Shown here piece by piece: positions 20,282-33,468 of a stretch of 64,000 nucleotides of DNA. Below the pieces are notes generated by a model, which was given only the letters and a program-made list of their open reading frames with translations, did no database searches and was not told the origin of the DNA. The position numbers and the translations under genes were made by a program. Position 1 is the first letter of the stretch. Every line of letters starts with the position of its first letter. The stretch is from contig NZ_BQHJ01000014.1 of NCBI RefSeq assembly GCF_021603645.1, positions 62,001 to 126,000 of the forward strand, given 5' to 3'. This DNA comes from Pseudomonas pseudonitroreducens. Its GTDB lineage: Bacteria; Pseudomonadota; Gammaproteobacteria; Pseudomonadales; Pseudomonadaceae.

Positions 20282-20718
20282 GTCAATTTCCAACCAGGCC
20301 CGGATACAAAATCTATAGAAAGGAAGGAAATCTCTTTTTCTAAAGATTGAAGCGATGATTATGTTTAGGCAGGCGAATGCCTGTGTATAACTAGGCTCGG
20401 CCCTTTGTATCAGCGCTCGCTGGCGAATGATAACTCTGTCTGGAAGAGGTGGGCGGCCTGTGCGGGGCCGGTTGGAAAGCTGGGTATGGAATGGCGTTTT
20501 TTCCACAGGGATTTTTTCCACAGATCGATCACCAGGCTCATCCCCTGCCTCATCAAGCTGTTATCCACAAGGTTCAAGGCGCTATTAACCGACCACCGGT
20601 AAAATCATTAACACGTTGATTTTGCTTGCATCCCAGCGCGCTTAACTGTGGATAAGTTGCCCTGGCGCAGATACAATGGCGGTCTGTTTCGCTTTGCGAC
20701 TTCTTTTGGGGGATATCC
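20282..20718. other. oriC: Chromosomal replication origin (oriC) between rpmH and dnaA
   Basis: This gene-free region holds perfect DnaA boxes at 20561-20569 (TTATCCACA) and 20647-20655 (TGTGGATAA). Further boxes lie at 20382-20390 (TTATACACA, reversed), 20499-20507 and 20514-20522 (TTTTCCACA twice). An AT-rich block (about 20300-20375), suitable for strand opening, lies on the rpmH side. This is the known place of oriC in pseudomonads. The dnaA promoter also lies here, so DnaA probably represses its own gene. Confidence 0.88.
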
Positions 20719-22251
20719 GTGTCCGTGGAACTTTGGCAGCAGTGCGTGGAGCTTCTGCGCGACGAGCTGCCGTCCCAGCAATTCAACACCTGGATCCGAC
20801 CTTTGCAGGTCGAGGCCGAGGGTGGTGAGCTGCGCGTCTACGCACCCAACCGCTTCGTGCTCGACTGGGTCAATGAGAAGTACATGGGGCGTCTGCTCGA
20901 ATTGCTGAGCGAGCGTGGCAATGGCCAGATCCCGGCGATTTCGCTGCTGATTGGCAGCCGCCGCAGCCGTACTCCTCGCCCTGCCCTGGTACCGACGCCT
21001 CAGGTGACCGTACAGGCAGCCCCTGTTGCCGTTGCACCGGTACCCGTGGCTGCGTCGGCGCCGGTGGCGGCTCCTGTCATGGCGGAACCGCAGCCGGCCC
21101 AGGTCGCTCCAGTGCAGACCATCGCTGATCTCGACGAGTCCAGCCCGGGCATCGATCCCCTGGCAGTTGCCATGCCGGCCGCGACGGTGCGTACCGAGCG
21201 CAATGTGCAGGTAGAAGGTGCGCTCAAGCACACCAGCTATCTCAACCGCACCTTTACCTTCGAGAACTTCGTCGAAGGCAAATCCAACCAGTTGGCCCGT
21301 GCGGCGGCCTGGCAGGTAGCGGACAATCTCAAGCACGGCTACAACCCACTGTTCCTTTATGGTGGTGTCGGCCTGGGCAAGACCCACCTGATGCATGCTG
21401 TGGGTAACCATCTGCTGAAGAAGAACCCGAATGCCAAGGTGGTGTACCTGCATTCGGAGCGTTTCGTCGCGGACATGGTGAAAGCGCTGCAGCTCAATGC
21501 CATCAACGAATTCAAGCGTTTCTACCGTTCGGTGGACGCGCTGCTGATCGACGATATCCAGTTCTTCGCCCGCAAGGAGCGCTCCCAGGAAGAGTTCTTC
21601 CACACCTTCAACGCCCTTCTCGAAGGCGGCCAACAGGTCATCCTGACCAGCGACCGTTACCCGAAGGAAATCGAGGGCCTGGAAGAGCGCCTGAAGTCCC
21701 GCTTCGGCTGGGGGCTGACGGTGGCCGTCGAGCCGCCGGAGCTGGAAACCCGCGTGGCGATCCTGATGAAGAAGGCCGAGCAGGCCAAGGTCGATCTGCC
21801 CCACGACGCTGCATTCTTCATTGCCCAACGCATTCGCTCCAACGTGCGAGAGCTTGAAGGGGCGCTCAAGCGCGTGATTGCACACTCCCACTTCATGGGA
21901 CGGCCGATCACCATCGAACTGATCCGCGAGTCGCTGAAGGACCTGCTGGCCCTGCAGGACAAGCTGGTCAGCATCGACAACATCCAGCGCACCGTCGCCG
22001 AGTACTACAAGATCAAGATCGCCGATCTGCTGTCCAAGCGCCGCTCGCGCTCGGTGGCACGTCCGCGTCAGGTTGCCATGGCACTTTCCAAGGAACTGAC
22101 CAACCACAGCCTGCCCGAGATCGGCGTGGCCTTCGGCGGTCGGGATCACACCACGGTGTTGCACGCCTGTCGTAAGATCGCTCAACTCAAGGAATCCGAC
22201 GCGGATATCCGCGAGGACTACAAGAACCTGCTGCGTACTCTGACCACCTGA
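20719..22251 (+). CDS. dnaA: Chromosomal replication initiator protein DnaA
   Basis: AAA+ ATPase that binds DnaA boxes, melts oriC and loads the helicase. The protein has 510 residues. Domain I ([20 protein letters not shown]) is followed by a Pro/Ala/Val-rich linker (about 95-160). Walker [10 protein letters not shown] is near 215-223 and Walker [10 protein letters not shown] near 275. The C-terminal DNA-binding domain has the signature [15 protein letters not shown]. The start is GTG at 20719, preceded by TTTTGGGGGA. It heads the dnaA-dnaN-recF-gyrB cluster. The linker differs from P. aeruginosa, as expected between species. Confidence 0.98.
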   Translation: MSVELWQQCVELLRDELPSQQFNTWIRPLQVEAEGGELRVYAPNRFVLDWVNEKYMGRLLELLSERGNGQIPAISLLIGSRRSRTPRPALVPTPQVTVQAAPVAVAPVPVAASAPVAAPVMAEPQPAQVAPVQTIADLDESSPGIDPLAVAMPAATVRTERNVQVEGALKHTSYLNRTFTFENFVEGKSNQLARAAAWQVADNLKHGYNPLFLYGGVGLGKTHLMHAVGNHLLKKNPNAKVVYLHSERFVADMVKALQLNAINEFKRFYRSVDALLIDDIQFFARKERSQEEFFHTFNALLEGGQQVILTSDRYPKEIEGLEERLKSRFGWGLTVAVEPPELETRVAILMKKAEQAKVDLPHDAAFFIAQRIRSNVRELEGALKRVIAHSHFMGRPITIELIRESLKDLLALQDKLVSIDNIQRTVAEYYKIKIADLLSKRRSRSVARPRQVAMALSKELTNHSLPEIGVAFGGRDHTTVLHACRKIAQLKESDADIREDYKNLLRTLTT

Positions 22252-22280
22252 CGCAGCCTCACGAGGCAAGGGACTAGACC

Positions 22281-23387
22281 ATGCATTTCACTATTCAACG
22301 CGAAGCTCTGTTGAAACCCCTGCAGCTGGTCGCTGGCGTTGTCGAGCGCCGCCAGACGCTGCCGGTTCTTTCCAACGTCCTGCTGGTAGTTGAAGGCCAG
22401 CAACTGTCGCTGACCGGCACCGACCTCGAAGTCGAGCTGGTGGGTCGCGTCACGCTGGAAGACGCCGCCGAGCCCGGTGAGATCACCGTGCCTGCGCGCA
22501 AGCTGATGGATATCTGCAAGAGCCTGCCCAGCGATGCCGTGATCGACATCCGCGTCGACGAGCAGAAGCTCCTGGTGAAGGCCGGCCGCAGCCGCTTCAC
22601 GCTCTCGACCCTGCCGGCCAACGATTTCCCCACTGTAGAAGAAGGCCCGGGTTCGCTGACTTTCAGTCTGGTGCAGAGCAAGCTGCGTCGCCTGATCGAT
22701 CGCACCAGCTTCGCCATGGCGCAGCAGGACGTCCGTTACTACCTGAACGGCATGCTGCTGGAAGTTGGCGGCGGTACGCTGCGCGCTGTTGCTACCGACG
22801 GTCACCGTCTGGCCATGTGCTCGCTGAGCAACGGCGTGCCGGAAGCGCAGGATCGCCACCAGGTCATCGTGCCGCGCAAAGGCATCCTTGAACTTGCCCG
22901 CCTGCTGACCGAGCAGGATGGTGAAGTTTCCATCGTTCTTGGCCAGCACCACATCCGTGCCACCACCGGCGAGTTCACCTTCACCTCCAAACTGGTCGAC
23001 GGCAAATTCCCCGACTACGAGCGCGTGTTGCCCAAGGGCGGCGACAAGTTGGTGATCGGCGATCGGCAGGTGTTGCGTGAAGCCTTCAGCCGTACGGCGA
23101 TTCTTTCCAACGAGAAATACCGTGGTATTCGCCTGCAACTCTCCAACGGCCTCCTGAAAATCCAGGCGAACAACCCGGAGCAGGAAGAGGCGGAAGAGGA
23201 AGTACAAGTCGACTACAACGGTGGCAGCCTGGAAATCGGTTTCAACGTCAGCTATCTGCTGGACGTCCTGGGTGTCATGGGTACCGAACAGATGCGCATG
23301 ATCCTCTCTGACTCCAACAGCAGTGCGCTGCTGCAGGAAGCGGACAACGACGATTCTGCCTACGTCGTCATGCCGATGCGCCTCTGA
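22281..23387 (+). CDS. dnaN: DNA polymerase III beta sliding clamp
   Basis: The ring-shaped processivity clamp of replication, a homodimer. The protein has 368 residues and three clamp domains. The start MHFTIQREALLKPLQLVAGVV and the C-terminal YVVMPMRL (cleft-forming end) are canonical. It lies 29 bp after dnaA and 9 bp before recF, in a conserved operon. Confidence 0.98.
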   Translation: MHFTIQREALLKPLQLVAGVVERRQTLPVLSNVLLVVEGQQLSLTGTDLEVELVGRVTLEDAAEPGEITVPARKLMDICKSLPSDAVIDIRVDEQKLLVKAGRSRFTLSTLPANDFPTVEEGPGSLTFSLVQSKLRRLIDRTSFAMAQQDVRYYLNGMLLEVGGGTLRAVATDGHRLAMCSLSNGVPEAQDRHQVIVPRKGILELARLLTEQDGEVSIVLGQHHIRATTGEFTFTSKLVDGKFPDYERVLPKGGDKLVIGDRQVLREAFSRTAILSNEKYRGIRLQLSNGLLKIQANNPEQEEAEEEVQVDYNGGSLEIGFNVSYLLDVLGVMGTEQMRMILSDSNSSALLQEADNDDSAYVVMPMRL

Positions 23388-23396
23388 CGCGTATCG

Positions 23397-26920
<3,524 letters not shown>

Positions 26921-26940
26921 TCCGGGAAAGCTACAGGCAA

Positions 26941-26972
26941 AAAGAAAGGGCCCTTCGGGGCCCTTTTCTTTT
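26941..26972. terminator. Bidirectional intrinsic terminator between gyrB and plsC
   Basis: GGGCCC-TTCG-GGGCCC stem extended by AAAGAAA/TTTTCTTTT on both sides. It lies 20 bp after gyrB and 15 bp before the end of the convergent acyltransferase gene, so it can serve both. Confidence 0.9.
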
Positions 26973-26986
26973 GTCGGCGGGAAGCG

Positions 26987-27760
26987 TCAGGAAGCTTCGG
27001 CAACTGCCTGCGGCGTGGCATCGGCGGGCAGCTCGCCCATCTCACGCAGCGTCTGCGCAACCCAGTTCTCGGCGCGCTGGTTGAGCTCGGTAATGGCGCG
27101 TGCGCCCTCGCCTTCTGCATACATGGCGGGGCCGATCACCACCTGGATGGTGCCGGGGAACTTCGCCCAGCCGTTCTTCGGCCAGCAGTGCCCGGCGTTG
27201 TGCGCGATCGGCAGGACCGGCAGGTTGGCGTTGACTGCCAGTGCCGCGCCGCCGCGCGAGAACTTGCCGATCTGGCCAGTGGGAACGCGAGTGCCTTCCG
27301 GGAAGATCAGCACCCAGGCGCCCTGCTTGAGGCGCTCGTCGCCTTGCTTGGCAATCTGCTTGAGGGCCAGCTTCGGCTGGTCGCGGTTGATGGCGATGGG
27401 CTTGAGCAGTGCCATGGCCCAGCCGAAGAAGGGAACGAACAGCAGCTCGCGCTTGAGCACCTGGCTGAGTGGCTCGAAGTAGCCGGTGAGGAAGAAGGTC
27501 TCCCAGGTGCTCTGGTGCTTGGCGAGGATCACGCAGGGCTGGTCCGGGATGTTCTCCGCACCCTTGAGTTCGTAGCGCACGCCGACCATCACGCCGGCGA
27601 GCCAGACGGCGAACTTGCACCAGGCCTGGGCGACGAAGCGGTAGCGTGCGCGGAACGGCAGGAAGGGCGCGATGATCAGGCTGAGGGTTCCCCAGACGAA
27701 GGCGCTGGACGACAGCAGCAGGTAGAAGAGAACGGTTCTGATGGCCTGCACAGTCGACAT
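26987..27760 (-). CDS. 1-acyl-sn-glycerol-3-phosphate acyltransferase (PlsC family)
   Basis: Inner-membrane enzyme that adds the second acyl chain to make phosphatidic acid. The protein has 257 residues. The N-terminal hydrophobic helix is VLFYLLLSSSAFVWGTL. The catalytic NHx4D-type motif is KHQSTWETFF and the substrate motif is FPEGTRVPTG. ATG at 27760 is the likely start. Downstream of gmhB with a 13-bp gap; this pair is conserved beside gyrB in pseudomonads (PA0005/PA0006). Confidence 0.93.
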   Translation of the reverse strand: MSTVQAIRTVLFYLLLSSSAFVWGTLSLIIAPFLPFRARYRFVAQAWCKFAVWLAGVMVGVRYELKGAENIPDQPCVILAKHQSTWETFFLTGYFEPLSQVLKRELLFVPFFGWAMALLKPIAINRDQPKLALKQIAKQGDERLKQGAWVLIFPEGTRVPTGQIGKFSRGGAALAVNANLPVLPIAHNAGHCWPKNGWAKFPGTIQVVIGPAMYAEGEGARAITELNQRAENWVAQTLREMGELPADATPQAVAEAS

Positions 27761-27773
27761 GGGAGATGGGTCC

Positions 27774-28304
27774 TCAGGAAAGTAGATGGTCGGCAACCGC
27801 CGACAGATCGTCGAAGACCAGCGTGCCTTCGGGCAGCGGCTTGGCCAAGGTGCGTTCGCCTTTGCCGGTCTTCACCAACACTGGCTGACAATCGACGGCC
27901 AGCGCGGCGTCCAGGTCACCCCGGCTGTCACCTACGAACCAGATGCCGTGCAGCGCTACACCATAGTGTTGGGCGATCTGTTGCAGCATACCGGGTTTCG
28001 GCTTGCGGCAGTCGCAACCCTCGTCGGGACCATGGGGGCAGTAGACGATGACGCCCAGTTGACCGCCCTGCTCTGCCACCAGTTCGCGCAGGCGCGCGTG
28101 CATGCTTTCCAGCGTGGCCAGGTCGTAATAGCCCCGGGCGATGCCGGACTGGTTGGTGGCCACGGCTACGGTCCAGCCGGCTTTGCTGAGGCGCGCGATG
28201 GCGGCGATGGCGCTGGGGATCGGAATCCACTCGGCGAGGGATTTGATGTAGTCGTCGGAGTCCTGGTTGATGACGCCGTCGCGGTCGAGGATCAGTAGTT
28301 TCAT
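27774..28304 (-). CDS. gmhB: D-glycero-beta-D-manno-heptose-1,7-bisphosphate 7-phosphatase
   Basis: HAD-superfamily phosphatase in ADP-heptose synthesis for the LPS core. The protein has 176 residues. The nucleophile motif LDRDGVIN is at residues 6-13. VATNQSGIARG is the second HAD motif. The zinc-binding loop CPHGPDEGCDCRKPKPGM and the metal motif VGDSRGDLDAA are intact. ATG at 28304 (MKLLILDRDG) is the family start; the open frame reaches 28349 but the extra residues match nothing. It lies between glyS and plsC on the same strand. Confidence 0.94.
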   Translation of the reverse strand: MKLLILDRDGVINQDSDDYIKSLAEWIPIPSAIAAIARLSKAGWTVAVATNQSGIARGYYDLATLESMHARLRELVAEQGGQLGVIVYCPHGPDEGCDCRKPKPGMLQQIAQHYGVALHGIWFVGDSRGDLDAALAVDCQPVLVKTGKGERTLAKPLPEGTLVFDDLSAVADHLLS

Positions 28305-28379
28305 GAGATGGCTTCTGACGGCAAGCCACAGGCGGCAGGCGGGGTGCATGCCTGCAGCCCACCGCCTGAAGCCTGTAGC

Positions 28380-28397
28380 CGTTGGGCGTTAGCCCAA
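28380..28397. terminator. Hairpin at the end of glyS
   Basis: GTTGGGC-GTTA-GCCCAAC overlaps the last glyS codons. It is a short GC-rich stem without a clear T tract, and the preceding 28320-28380 is rich in repeats of GCC/GGC. Possibly an attenuator before gmhB. Confidence 0.4.
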
Positions 28398-30443
28398 CAG
28401 GGAGATGTCGGCGACGCCGAGGAACAGCCCGCGCAGCTTGGCCAGCAGGGCGTAGCGGTTGGCCTTCACGGCGCTGTCGTCCGCGTTGACCAGTACTTCC
28501 TCGAAGAAGGCATCGACCGGCGCGCGCAACGCCGCCAGTTGGGCCAGGGCTGCACGATAATCGCGAGCCGCGGCCAGCGGGGCTACTTCCGCTTCGGCGC
28601 TTGCCACGGCGCTGCCAAGGGCCTTCTCGGCGGTCTCGACGAACAGGCTGGCGTTGACGGTGGCAGGAACCTCGCCTTCCGCCTTGGCCAGGATGTTCGA
28701 CACGCGCTTGTTGGCGGCAGCCAGGGCTGCGGCTTCTGGCAGCTGGCGGAAGGCCTGAACGGCCTGCACGCGCTGGTCGAAGTCCAGCGGAGCGGTCGGC
28801 TTGAGGGCGCGCACGGCCTGGTACACGGCAACGTCCACGCCCTCGTCTTCGTAACGAGCACGCAGGCGGTCGAAGACGAAGTCCTGCACCTGTTCGGACA
28901 GACCCTCGGCTTTCACTTTATCGCCGTACTGGGCCACGGCGACACCGATGGCATCGACCAGATCCAGGTCCAGCTGCTTCTCGATGAGAATGCGCAGCAC
29001 GCCCAGGGCGGCACGGCGCAGGGCGTACGGGTCCTTGCTGCCGGTGGGCAGCATGCCGATGCCGAAAATGCCGACCAGGGTGTCGAGTTTGTCGGCCACG
29101 GCCACCGCGGCACCGGTCAGGGTGCCCGGCAGTTCCGCGCCAGCGCCGCGCGGCATGTACTGCTCGTTCAGCGCCAGGGCGACATCCTTGGCTTCGCCAC
29201 CGGCAGTGGCGTAGTAGTAACCGGCGATACCTTGCATCTCCGGGAACTCGCCGACCATCTCGGTGGCCAGGTCGCACTTGGAGAGGATGCCGGCACGGGC
29301 GGCGTTGGTCGCGTCACCACCGATGCGCTCGGCGATGTAGGCGGCCAGCTTGGACACGCGCTCGGCCTTCTCGTACACGGTGCCGAGCTGGGCCTGGAAT
29401 ACCACGTTCTTCAAACGGGCATTGAAGGCTTCCAGCGGCTGCTTCTGGTCCTGCTTGAAGAAGAACTCGGCGTCGGTCAGGCGCGGGCGCACCACCTTCT
29501 CGTTGCCGGAAACGATGTTCTCCGGCGCCTTGCTCTCGACGTTGGCCACGGTGATGAAGCGCGGCAGCAGCTTGCCGTTGGCGTCCAGCAGGCAGAAGTA
29601 CTTCTGGTTGTCCTGCATGGTGGTGATCAGGGCTTCCTGCGGTACGGCGAGGAAGCGCTCCTCGAAGGAGCACACCAGCGGTACCGGCCACTCGACCAGC
29701 GCGGTCACTTCGTCCAGCAGGTCGGCCGGGACGATGGCGCTGCCCTTCTGCTCGGCGGCCAGTTCGGCGACGCGCTTGGCGATGATCTCGCGGCGCTCGG
29801 CGAAGTCGGCCAGCACGTGGGCGCTGCGCAGGTCTTCCAGGTAGTTGGCCGGTGCGGAGATGCGCACGTTGGCCGGATTGTGGAAGCGATGGCCGCGGGA
29901 TTCGCGACCGGCTTTCTTGGTGAGGATCTCGCAGTCGACGACGTCATCGCCGAACAGCATCACCAGCCACTGGGTCGGACGCACGAACTCTTCGCGGCGA
30001 GCGGCCCAGCGCATGCGCTTGGGAATCGGCAGGTCGTTCAGCGAGGTTTCGACGATGGCCGGCAGCAGGCCTACGGCGGGTTGGCCGGCGATGGTCTGGC
30101 TGAACTTCAGCTTCGGGCCGCTCTTGTCGATCAGCTCCAGGTCCACGCCGCACTTCTTGGCGAAGCCCAGGGCGGCCTGGGTCGGGTTGCCGCTGGCGTC
30201 GAAGGCAGCCTGCAGCGGCGGGCCGTCGAGGTTCACGGTACGGTCGGGCTGCTGCACGGCAAGCTGGTCGATCTGCACGGCCAGGCGGCGCGGCGCGGCG
30301 TAGCAGCGTGCGGCGGAGTAGGTCAGGCCGGCGGCCTTCAGGCCCTTCTCGATGCCGGCCAGGAAGGCTTCACCGAGGCTCTTCAGCGCCTTGGGTGGCA
30401 GCTCTTCGGTGCCCAGTTCGACGAGGAAATCCTTCGCGCTCAT
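28389..30443 (-). CDS. glyS: Glycyl-tRNA synthetase beta subunit
   Basis: Beta chain of the alpha2-beta2 glycyl-tRNA synthetase, carrying tRNA binding. The protein has 684 residues. It starts [20 protein letters not shown], the family hallmark. The HD-like region is GRESRGHRF and the C-terminal anticodon-binding DALR-type domain is complete. The ATG overlaps the glyQ stop by one base (TAATG). Confidence 0.97.
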   Translation of the reverse strand: MSAKDFLVELGTEELPPKALKSLGEAFLAGIEKGLKAAGLTYSAARCYAAPRRLAVQIDQLAVQQPDRTVNLDGPPLQAAFDASGNPTQAALGFAKKCGVDLELIDKSGPKLKFSQTIAGQPAVGLLPAIVETSLNDLPIPKRMRWAARREEFVRPTQWLVMLFGDDVVDCEILTKKAGRESRGHRFHNPANVRISAPANYLEDLRSAHVLADFAERREIIAKRVAELAAEQKGSAIVPADLLDEVTALVEWPVPLVCSFEERFLAVPQEALITTMQDNQKYFCLLDANGKLLPRFITVANVESKAPENIVSGNEKVVRPRLTDAEFFFKQDQKQPLEAFNARLKNVVFQAQLGTVYEKAERVSKLAAYIAERIGGDATNAARAGILSKCDLATEMVGEFPEMQGIAGYYYATAGGEAKDVALALNEQYMPRGAGAELPGTLTGAAVAVADKLDTLVGIFGIGMLPTGSKDPYALRRAALGVLRILIEKQLDLDLVDAIGVAVAQYGDKVKAEGLSEQVQDFVFDRLRARYEDEGVDVAVYQAVRALKPTAPLDFDQRVQAVQAFRQLPEAAALAAANKRVSNILAKAEGEVPATVNASLFVETAEKALGSAVASAEAEVAPLAAARDYRAALAQLAALRAPVDAFFEEVLVNADDSAVKANRYALLAKLRGLFLGVADISLLG

Positions 30444-31390
30444 TATTCGGCCTCCTTCAGCTTGGCCAGTACTTCGTCACGCAATTCGGGGGTGGCCATC
30501 GGGAAGCCGAGGCGGGCGCGGGCCTGCAGGTAGCTCTGCGCCACGGCGCGGGCCAGGGTGCGCACGCGCAGGATGTAGCGCTGACGCTCGGTCACCGAGA
30601 TGGCGCGGCGAGCGTCCAGCAGGTTGAAGGTGTGCGAGGCCTTGAGGACCATTTCGTAGGTCGGCAGCGGCAGCTGCAGCTCGATCAGACGGTTGGCTTC
30701 GCTTTCGTAGAAGTCGAACAGCTCGAAGAGTTTCTCGACGTTGGCGTGCTCGAAGTTGTAGGTCGACTGCTCCACTTCGTTCTGGTGGAACACGTCGCCA
30801 TAGGTGACCTTGCCGAATGGGCCATCAGCCCACACCAGGTCATACACCGAGTCGACACCCTGGATGTACATGGCCAGGCGTTCCAGGCCATAGGTGATCT
30901 CACCGGTGACCGGGTAGCACTCGATGCCGCCCACTTGCTGGAAGTAGGTGAACTGGGTGACTTCCATGCCGTTCAGCCAGATTTCCCAGCCCAGGCCCCA
31001 GGCGCCGAGGGTCGGCGATTCCCAGTTATCCTCGACGAAGCGGATGTCGTGCACCAGCGGGTCGATGCCGATGGCCTGCAGCGAGCCCAGGTAGAGCTCC
31101 TGGAAGTTTTCCGGGTTGGGCTTGAGGACCACCTGGAACTGGTAGTAGTGCTGCAGGCGGTTGGGGTTTTCACCGTAGCGGCCGTCGGTAGGGCGGCGAC
31201 TGGGTTGCACGTACGCCGCGTTCCAGGTTTCCGGGCCCACGGCGCGGAGGAAGGTGGCGGTGTGGAAGGTGCCGGCGCCTACTTCCATGTCGTAGGGCTG
31301 CAGCACCACACAGCCCTGATCGGCCCAGTATTTTTGCAGGGCGAGGATCAGGTCCTGGAAGGTGGGCACGGCGGGCGTAGTCTGGCTCAC
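30443..31390 (-). CDS. glyQ: Glycyl-tRNA synthetase alpha subunit
   Basis: Alpha chain with the aminoacylation site. The protein has 315 residues. It contains [20 protein letters not shown] at the start and motif regions [19 protein letters not shown] and [13 protein letters not shown]. The start is GTG at 31390 ([11 protein letters not shown]) with AGGTGA about 7 bp upstream. The frame stays open far upstream to 33280, but that part is antisense to tag and the exosortase gene and is not coding. Confidence 0.97.
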   Translation of the reverse strand: MSQTTPAVPTFQDLILALQKYWADQGCVVLQPYDMEVGAGTFHTATFLRAVGPETWNAAYVQPSRRPTDGRYGENPNRLQHYYQFQVVLKPNPENFQELYLGSLQAIGIDPLVHDIRFVEDNWESPTLGAWGLGWEIWLNGMEVTQFTYFQQVGGIECYPVTGEITYGLERLAMYIQGVDSVYDLVWADGPFGKVTYGDVFHQNEVEQSTYNFEHANVEKLFELFDFYESEANRLIELQLPLPTYEMVLKASHTFNLLDARRAISVTERQRYILRVRTLARAVAQSYLQARARLGFPMATPELRDEVLAKLKEAE

Positions 31391-31521
31391 GAATTTCACC
31401 TGTGCTGGATATGCGACTAAAACCCGGCAGTATACCGCAAGACGCTTGCAGCTTGGGCTTCTCAGCGATTTCCGGGCGCCCGGCGGGAGTTCACGAATCG
31501 ACCGAAAAATTTGCCGAATGA

Positions 31522-31537
31522 CTGTATTTTCATACAG
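31522..31537. promoter_or_regulatory. LexA-type SOS box upstream of tag
   Basis: CTGTATTTTCATACAG fits the LexA consensus CTG-N10-CAG with near-perfect dyad symmetry. It lies 43 bp before the tag start and just upstream of a possible -10 (TATAGT, 31547-31552), where LexA could block RNA polymerase. Confidence 0.7.
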
Positions 31538-31579
31538 TGAATTGTCTATAGTCGGGCTTTCCCTGTCAGGACGACCGCC

Positions 31580-32134
31580 ATGCCCCGTTGCTTCTGGTGT
31601 AACGACGACCCGCTGTACATCGCCTACCACGATGCAGAATGGGGAGTGCCCCAGCGCGATCCGCGGGCGTTGTTCGAGATGCTGATCCTCGAAGGCGCCC
31701 AGGCGGGACTCTCGTGGATCACTGTGCTGAAGAAGCGCGAGCGCTACCGCGAGGTGCTGTTCGGCTTCGATCCCGAGCGCCTGGCGCGCATGAGTGACGA
31801 GGAGATCGAGGAGCGCATGCAGGACCCGGGCATCATCCGCAACTTCGCCAAGCTCAAGGCGGCGCGGCAGAACGCCCGCGCCTGGCTGGAGCTGGAAGAC
31901 CCGGTGACGTTCCTCTGGTCCTTCGTCGGCGGCAAGCCGAAGGTCAATCACTTCAGCGAACGCGGCCAGGTGCCGGCGGTGACGCCCGAGGCCGAGGCCA
32001 TGAGCAAGGCGCTGCGCAAGGCCGGTTTCAATTTCGTTGGCCCGACCATCTGCTACGCCTTCATGCAAGCCACCGGCATGGTGATGGACCACACCACCGA
32101 CTGCGACCGCTACACCCAGCTGACCCGCGCCTAA
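31580..32134 (+). CDS. tag: DNA-3-methyladenine glycosylase I
   Basis: Removes 3-methyladenine from alkylated DNA (base excision repair). The protein has 184 residues. The zinc-binding N-terminus is [22 protein letters not shown]. The substrate pocket segment is [18 protein letters not shown], and the C-terminal zinc ligands lie in [11 protein letters not shown] LexA-type box sits in its promoter, which would link it to the SOS response. It is convergent with the exosortase gene, overlapping by 4 bp. Confidence 0.96.
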   Translation: MPRCFWCNDDPLYIAYHDAEWGVPQRDPRALFEMLILEGAQAGLSWITVLKKRERYREVLFGFDPERLARMSDEEIEERMQDPGIIRNFAKLKAARQNARAWLELEDPVTFLWSFVGGKPKVNHFSERGQVPAVTPEAEAMSKALRKAGFNFVGPTICYAFMQATGMVMDHTTDCDRYTQLTRA

Positions 32135-33468
32135 GGCAGTGGGCTGGCGAGGGTGACCGCCAGCCACGGTCCCGTCGAACGCCCGGAGAGTGCCGACCAG
32201 TACCAGGCCGACGTATCGGAGAAGGATTGGCCGGCAGCGTCCTGGATGTAGTCGCAGACCTGCAACTTCACGCCGTCGCGCGTGACGACGAAGCAGCGCT
32301 GCAAACCTTCCGCTCCCACGCGCTTGCGCAGTTGCGTCTGCTCGACGCGGTAGCCGATGGCACGGAAGCAGTCTTCCGCCGGGTGCAGCTTGCGCGTCGG
32401 CCGCAGCACCTGGCGCAGCACGATGCTGCGTTGGCCATCGCTGAAGCGACCGAGCTGCCCGGGAAAGTCCTCGGCAAAGCGCTGCTCCACCGGGGACAGT
32501 GCCAGCGGCTGCAGCAGTCGACCTTCGAACTGGATGGGCCATTCGTGAGGCGCGCTCACTTTGTCGGAGGCGGAGCCCGGCGCCAACAGCGGCCAGATCA
32601 TCGCCAGCAGCAATGCGCCCAGGAAGGCTGCCTGGACGCTTGTCGGTGGCGCGGAGCATGCCGACACGCCTAGCGCTGGGGTGTCGAATGAACGCCGCCC
32701 GATCACCCGCAGGATCATCCCGTACACCGCCGCGAACACCAGCAGGCCGACGCCTTCGTGCGCCCAGCCGGGGAACTCGCTCGCCCCGCTTTCGCCCCAC
32801 ACCAGTAGCGTGTTGCGCAGGATATTGCCGCCCAGCACGAGCATGCCCACCAGCGGTAACCGGCGCAGCAACAGTCGATCCGGCAGGCGCAGCCAGGCTG
32901 CCAGCGTGCAGGCGCTGAAGTAGCCGACCCAGGCCATCTGGATGCCCGAGCAGGGTGCGTCGACCATCACCCACTGACCATCGACCAACAGCGCACTGCC
33001 CTGCCGCTCCACCGACCAGGGGCCGAGGCGCAACAGCCAGGCGCTGACCTCGGCGGTGATCACCCGCAGCGGGTAGCCGACGAAGAATTGCAGCGACGAC
33101 AGCAGCGGCAGCGACAGGAAACCCAGGCCGAGCCAGGCCAGCCAGGGTTGCCCTGGCGCGCGCAGGCTGAGGACCACCAGCAGCAGCGCCAACACCGAGA
33201 TCAATCCGCGCAACAGTGGCGGCAGCAACGACTGGCTGAATGCCGCCACCAGCAGCAAACCCGCCGCAAGCGCCAGCCACACCGGGCGAGGCTGCGTCCG
33301 CAGGCCGGAGCGGTCGCGCCAGAGCAACAGCCCCAGCGCCGCCAGGGCGATGATTCCCAACGGATCATCCGAACCATCACCCAGCCGGCGCACCGCCCAC
33401 AGCCAACTGGGCCAGGCGGCCAGTGCAGCGAGTGCCAACCAGCTCCAGCCGGGCAGGCGGCGCGTCAT
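32131..33468 (-). CDS. Exosortase with C-terminal EpsI-like domain (XrtQ-like)
   Basis: Membrane transpeptidase-like enzyme of the exosortase family, which processes PEP-CTERM tails. The protein has 445 residues. About eight membrane helices are followed by a periplasmic DUF3485/EpsI-type domain ([18 protein letters not shown]). The family triad is visible: Cys173 in DAPCSGIQM, Arg218 in GGNILRNTL and His237 in [12 protein letters not shown] at 33468 overlaps the stop of the upstream VIT/VWA gene (ATGA), so the two are translated together. The VIT/VWA protein has a PEP-CTERM tail and is the obvious substrate. No exopolysaccharide genes, the usual companions of exosortases, are nearby. The XrtQ assignment is from memory. 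Confidence 0.85.
   Translation of the reverse strand: MTRRLPGWSWLALAALAAWPSWLWAVRRLGDGSDDPLGIIALAALGLLLWRDRSGLRTQPRPVWLALAAGLLLVAAFSQSLLPPLLRGLISVLALLLVVLSLRAPGQPWLAWLGLGFLSLPLLSSLQFFVGYPLRVITAEVSAWLLRLGPWSVERQGSALLVDGQWVMVDAPCSGIQMAWVGYFSACTLAAWLRLPDRLLLRRLPLVGMLVLGGNILRNTLLVWGESGASEFPGWAHEGVGLLVFAAVYGMILRVIGRRSFDTPALGVSACSAPPTSVQAAFLGALLLAMIWPLLAPGSASDKVSAPHEWPIQFEGRLLQPLALSPVEQRFAEDFPGQLGRFSDGQRSIVLRQVLRPTRKLHPAEDCFRAIGYRVEQTQLRKRVGAEGLQRCFVVTRDGVKLQVCDYIQDAAGQSFSDTSAWYWSALSGRSTGPWLAVTLASPLP

Noticed and set aside
30443-33280. glyQ appearing as a 945-residue fusion
   Set aside because: The frame simply stays open upstream of the GTG at 31390; the extension is antisense to tag and in another frame of the exosortase gene, while the GlyQ part alone has the family length.
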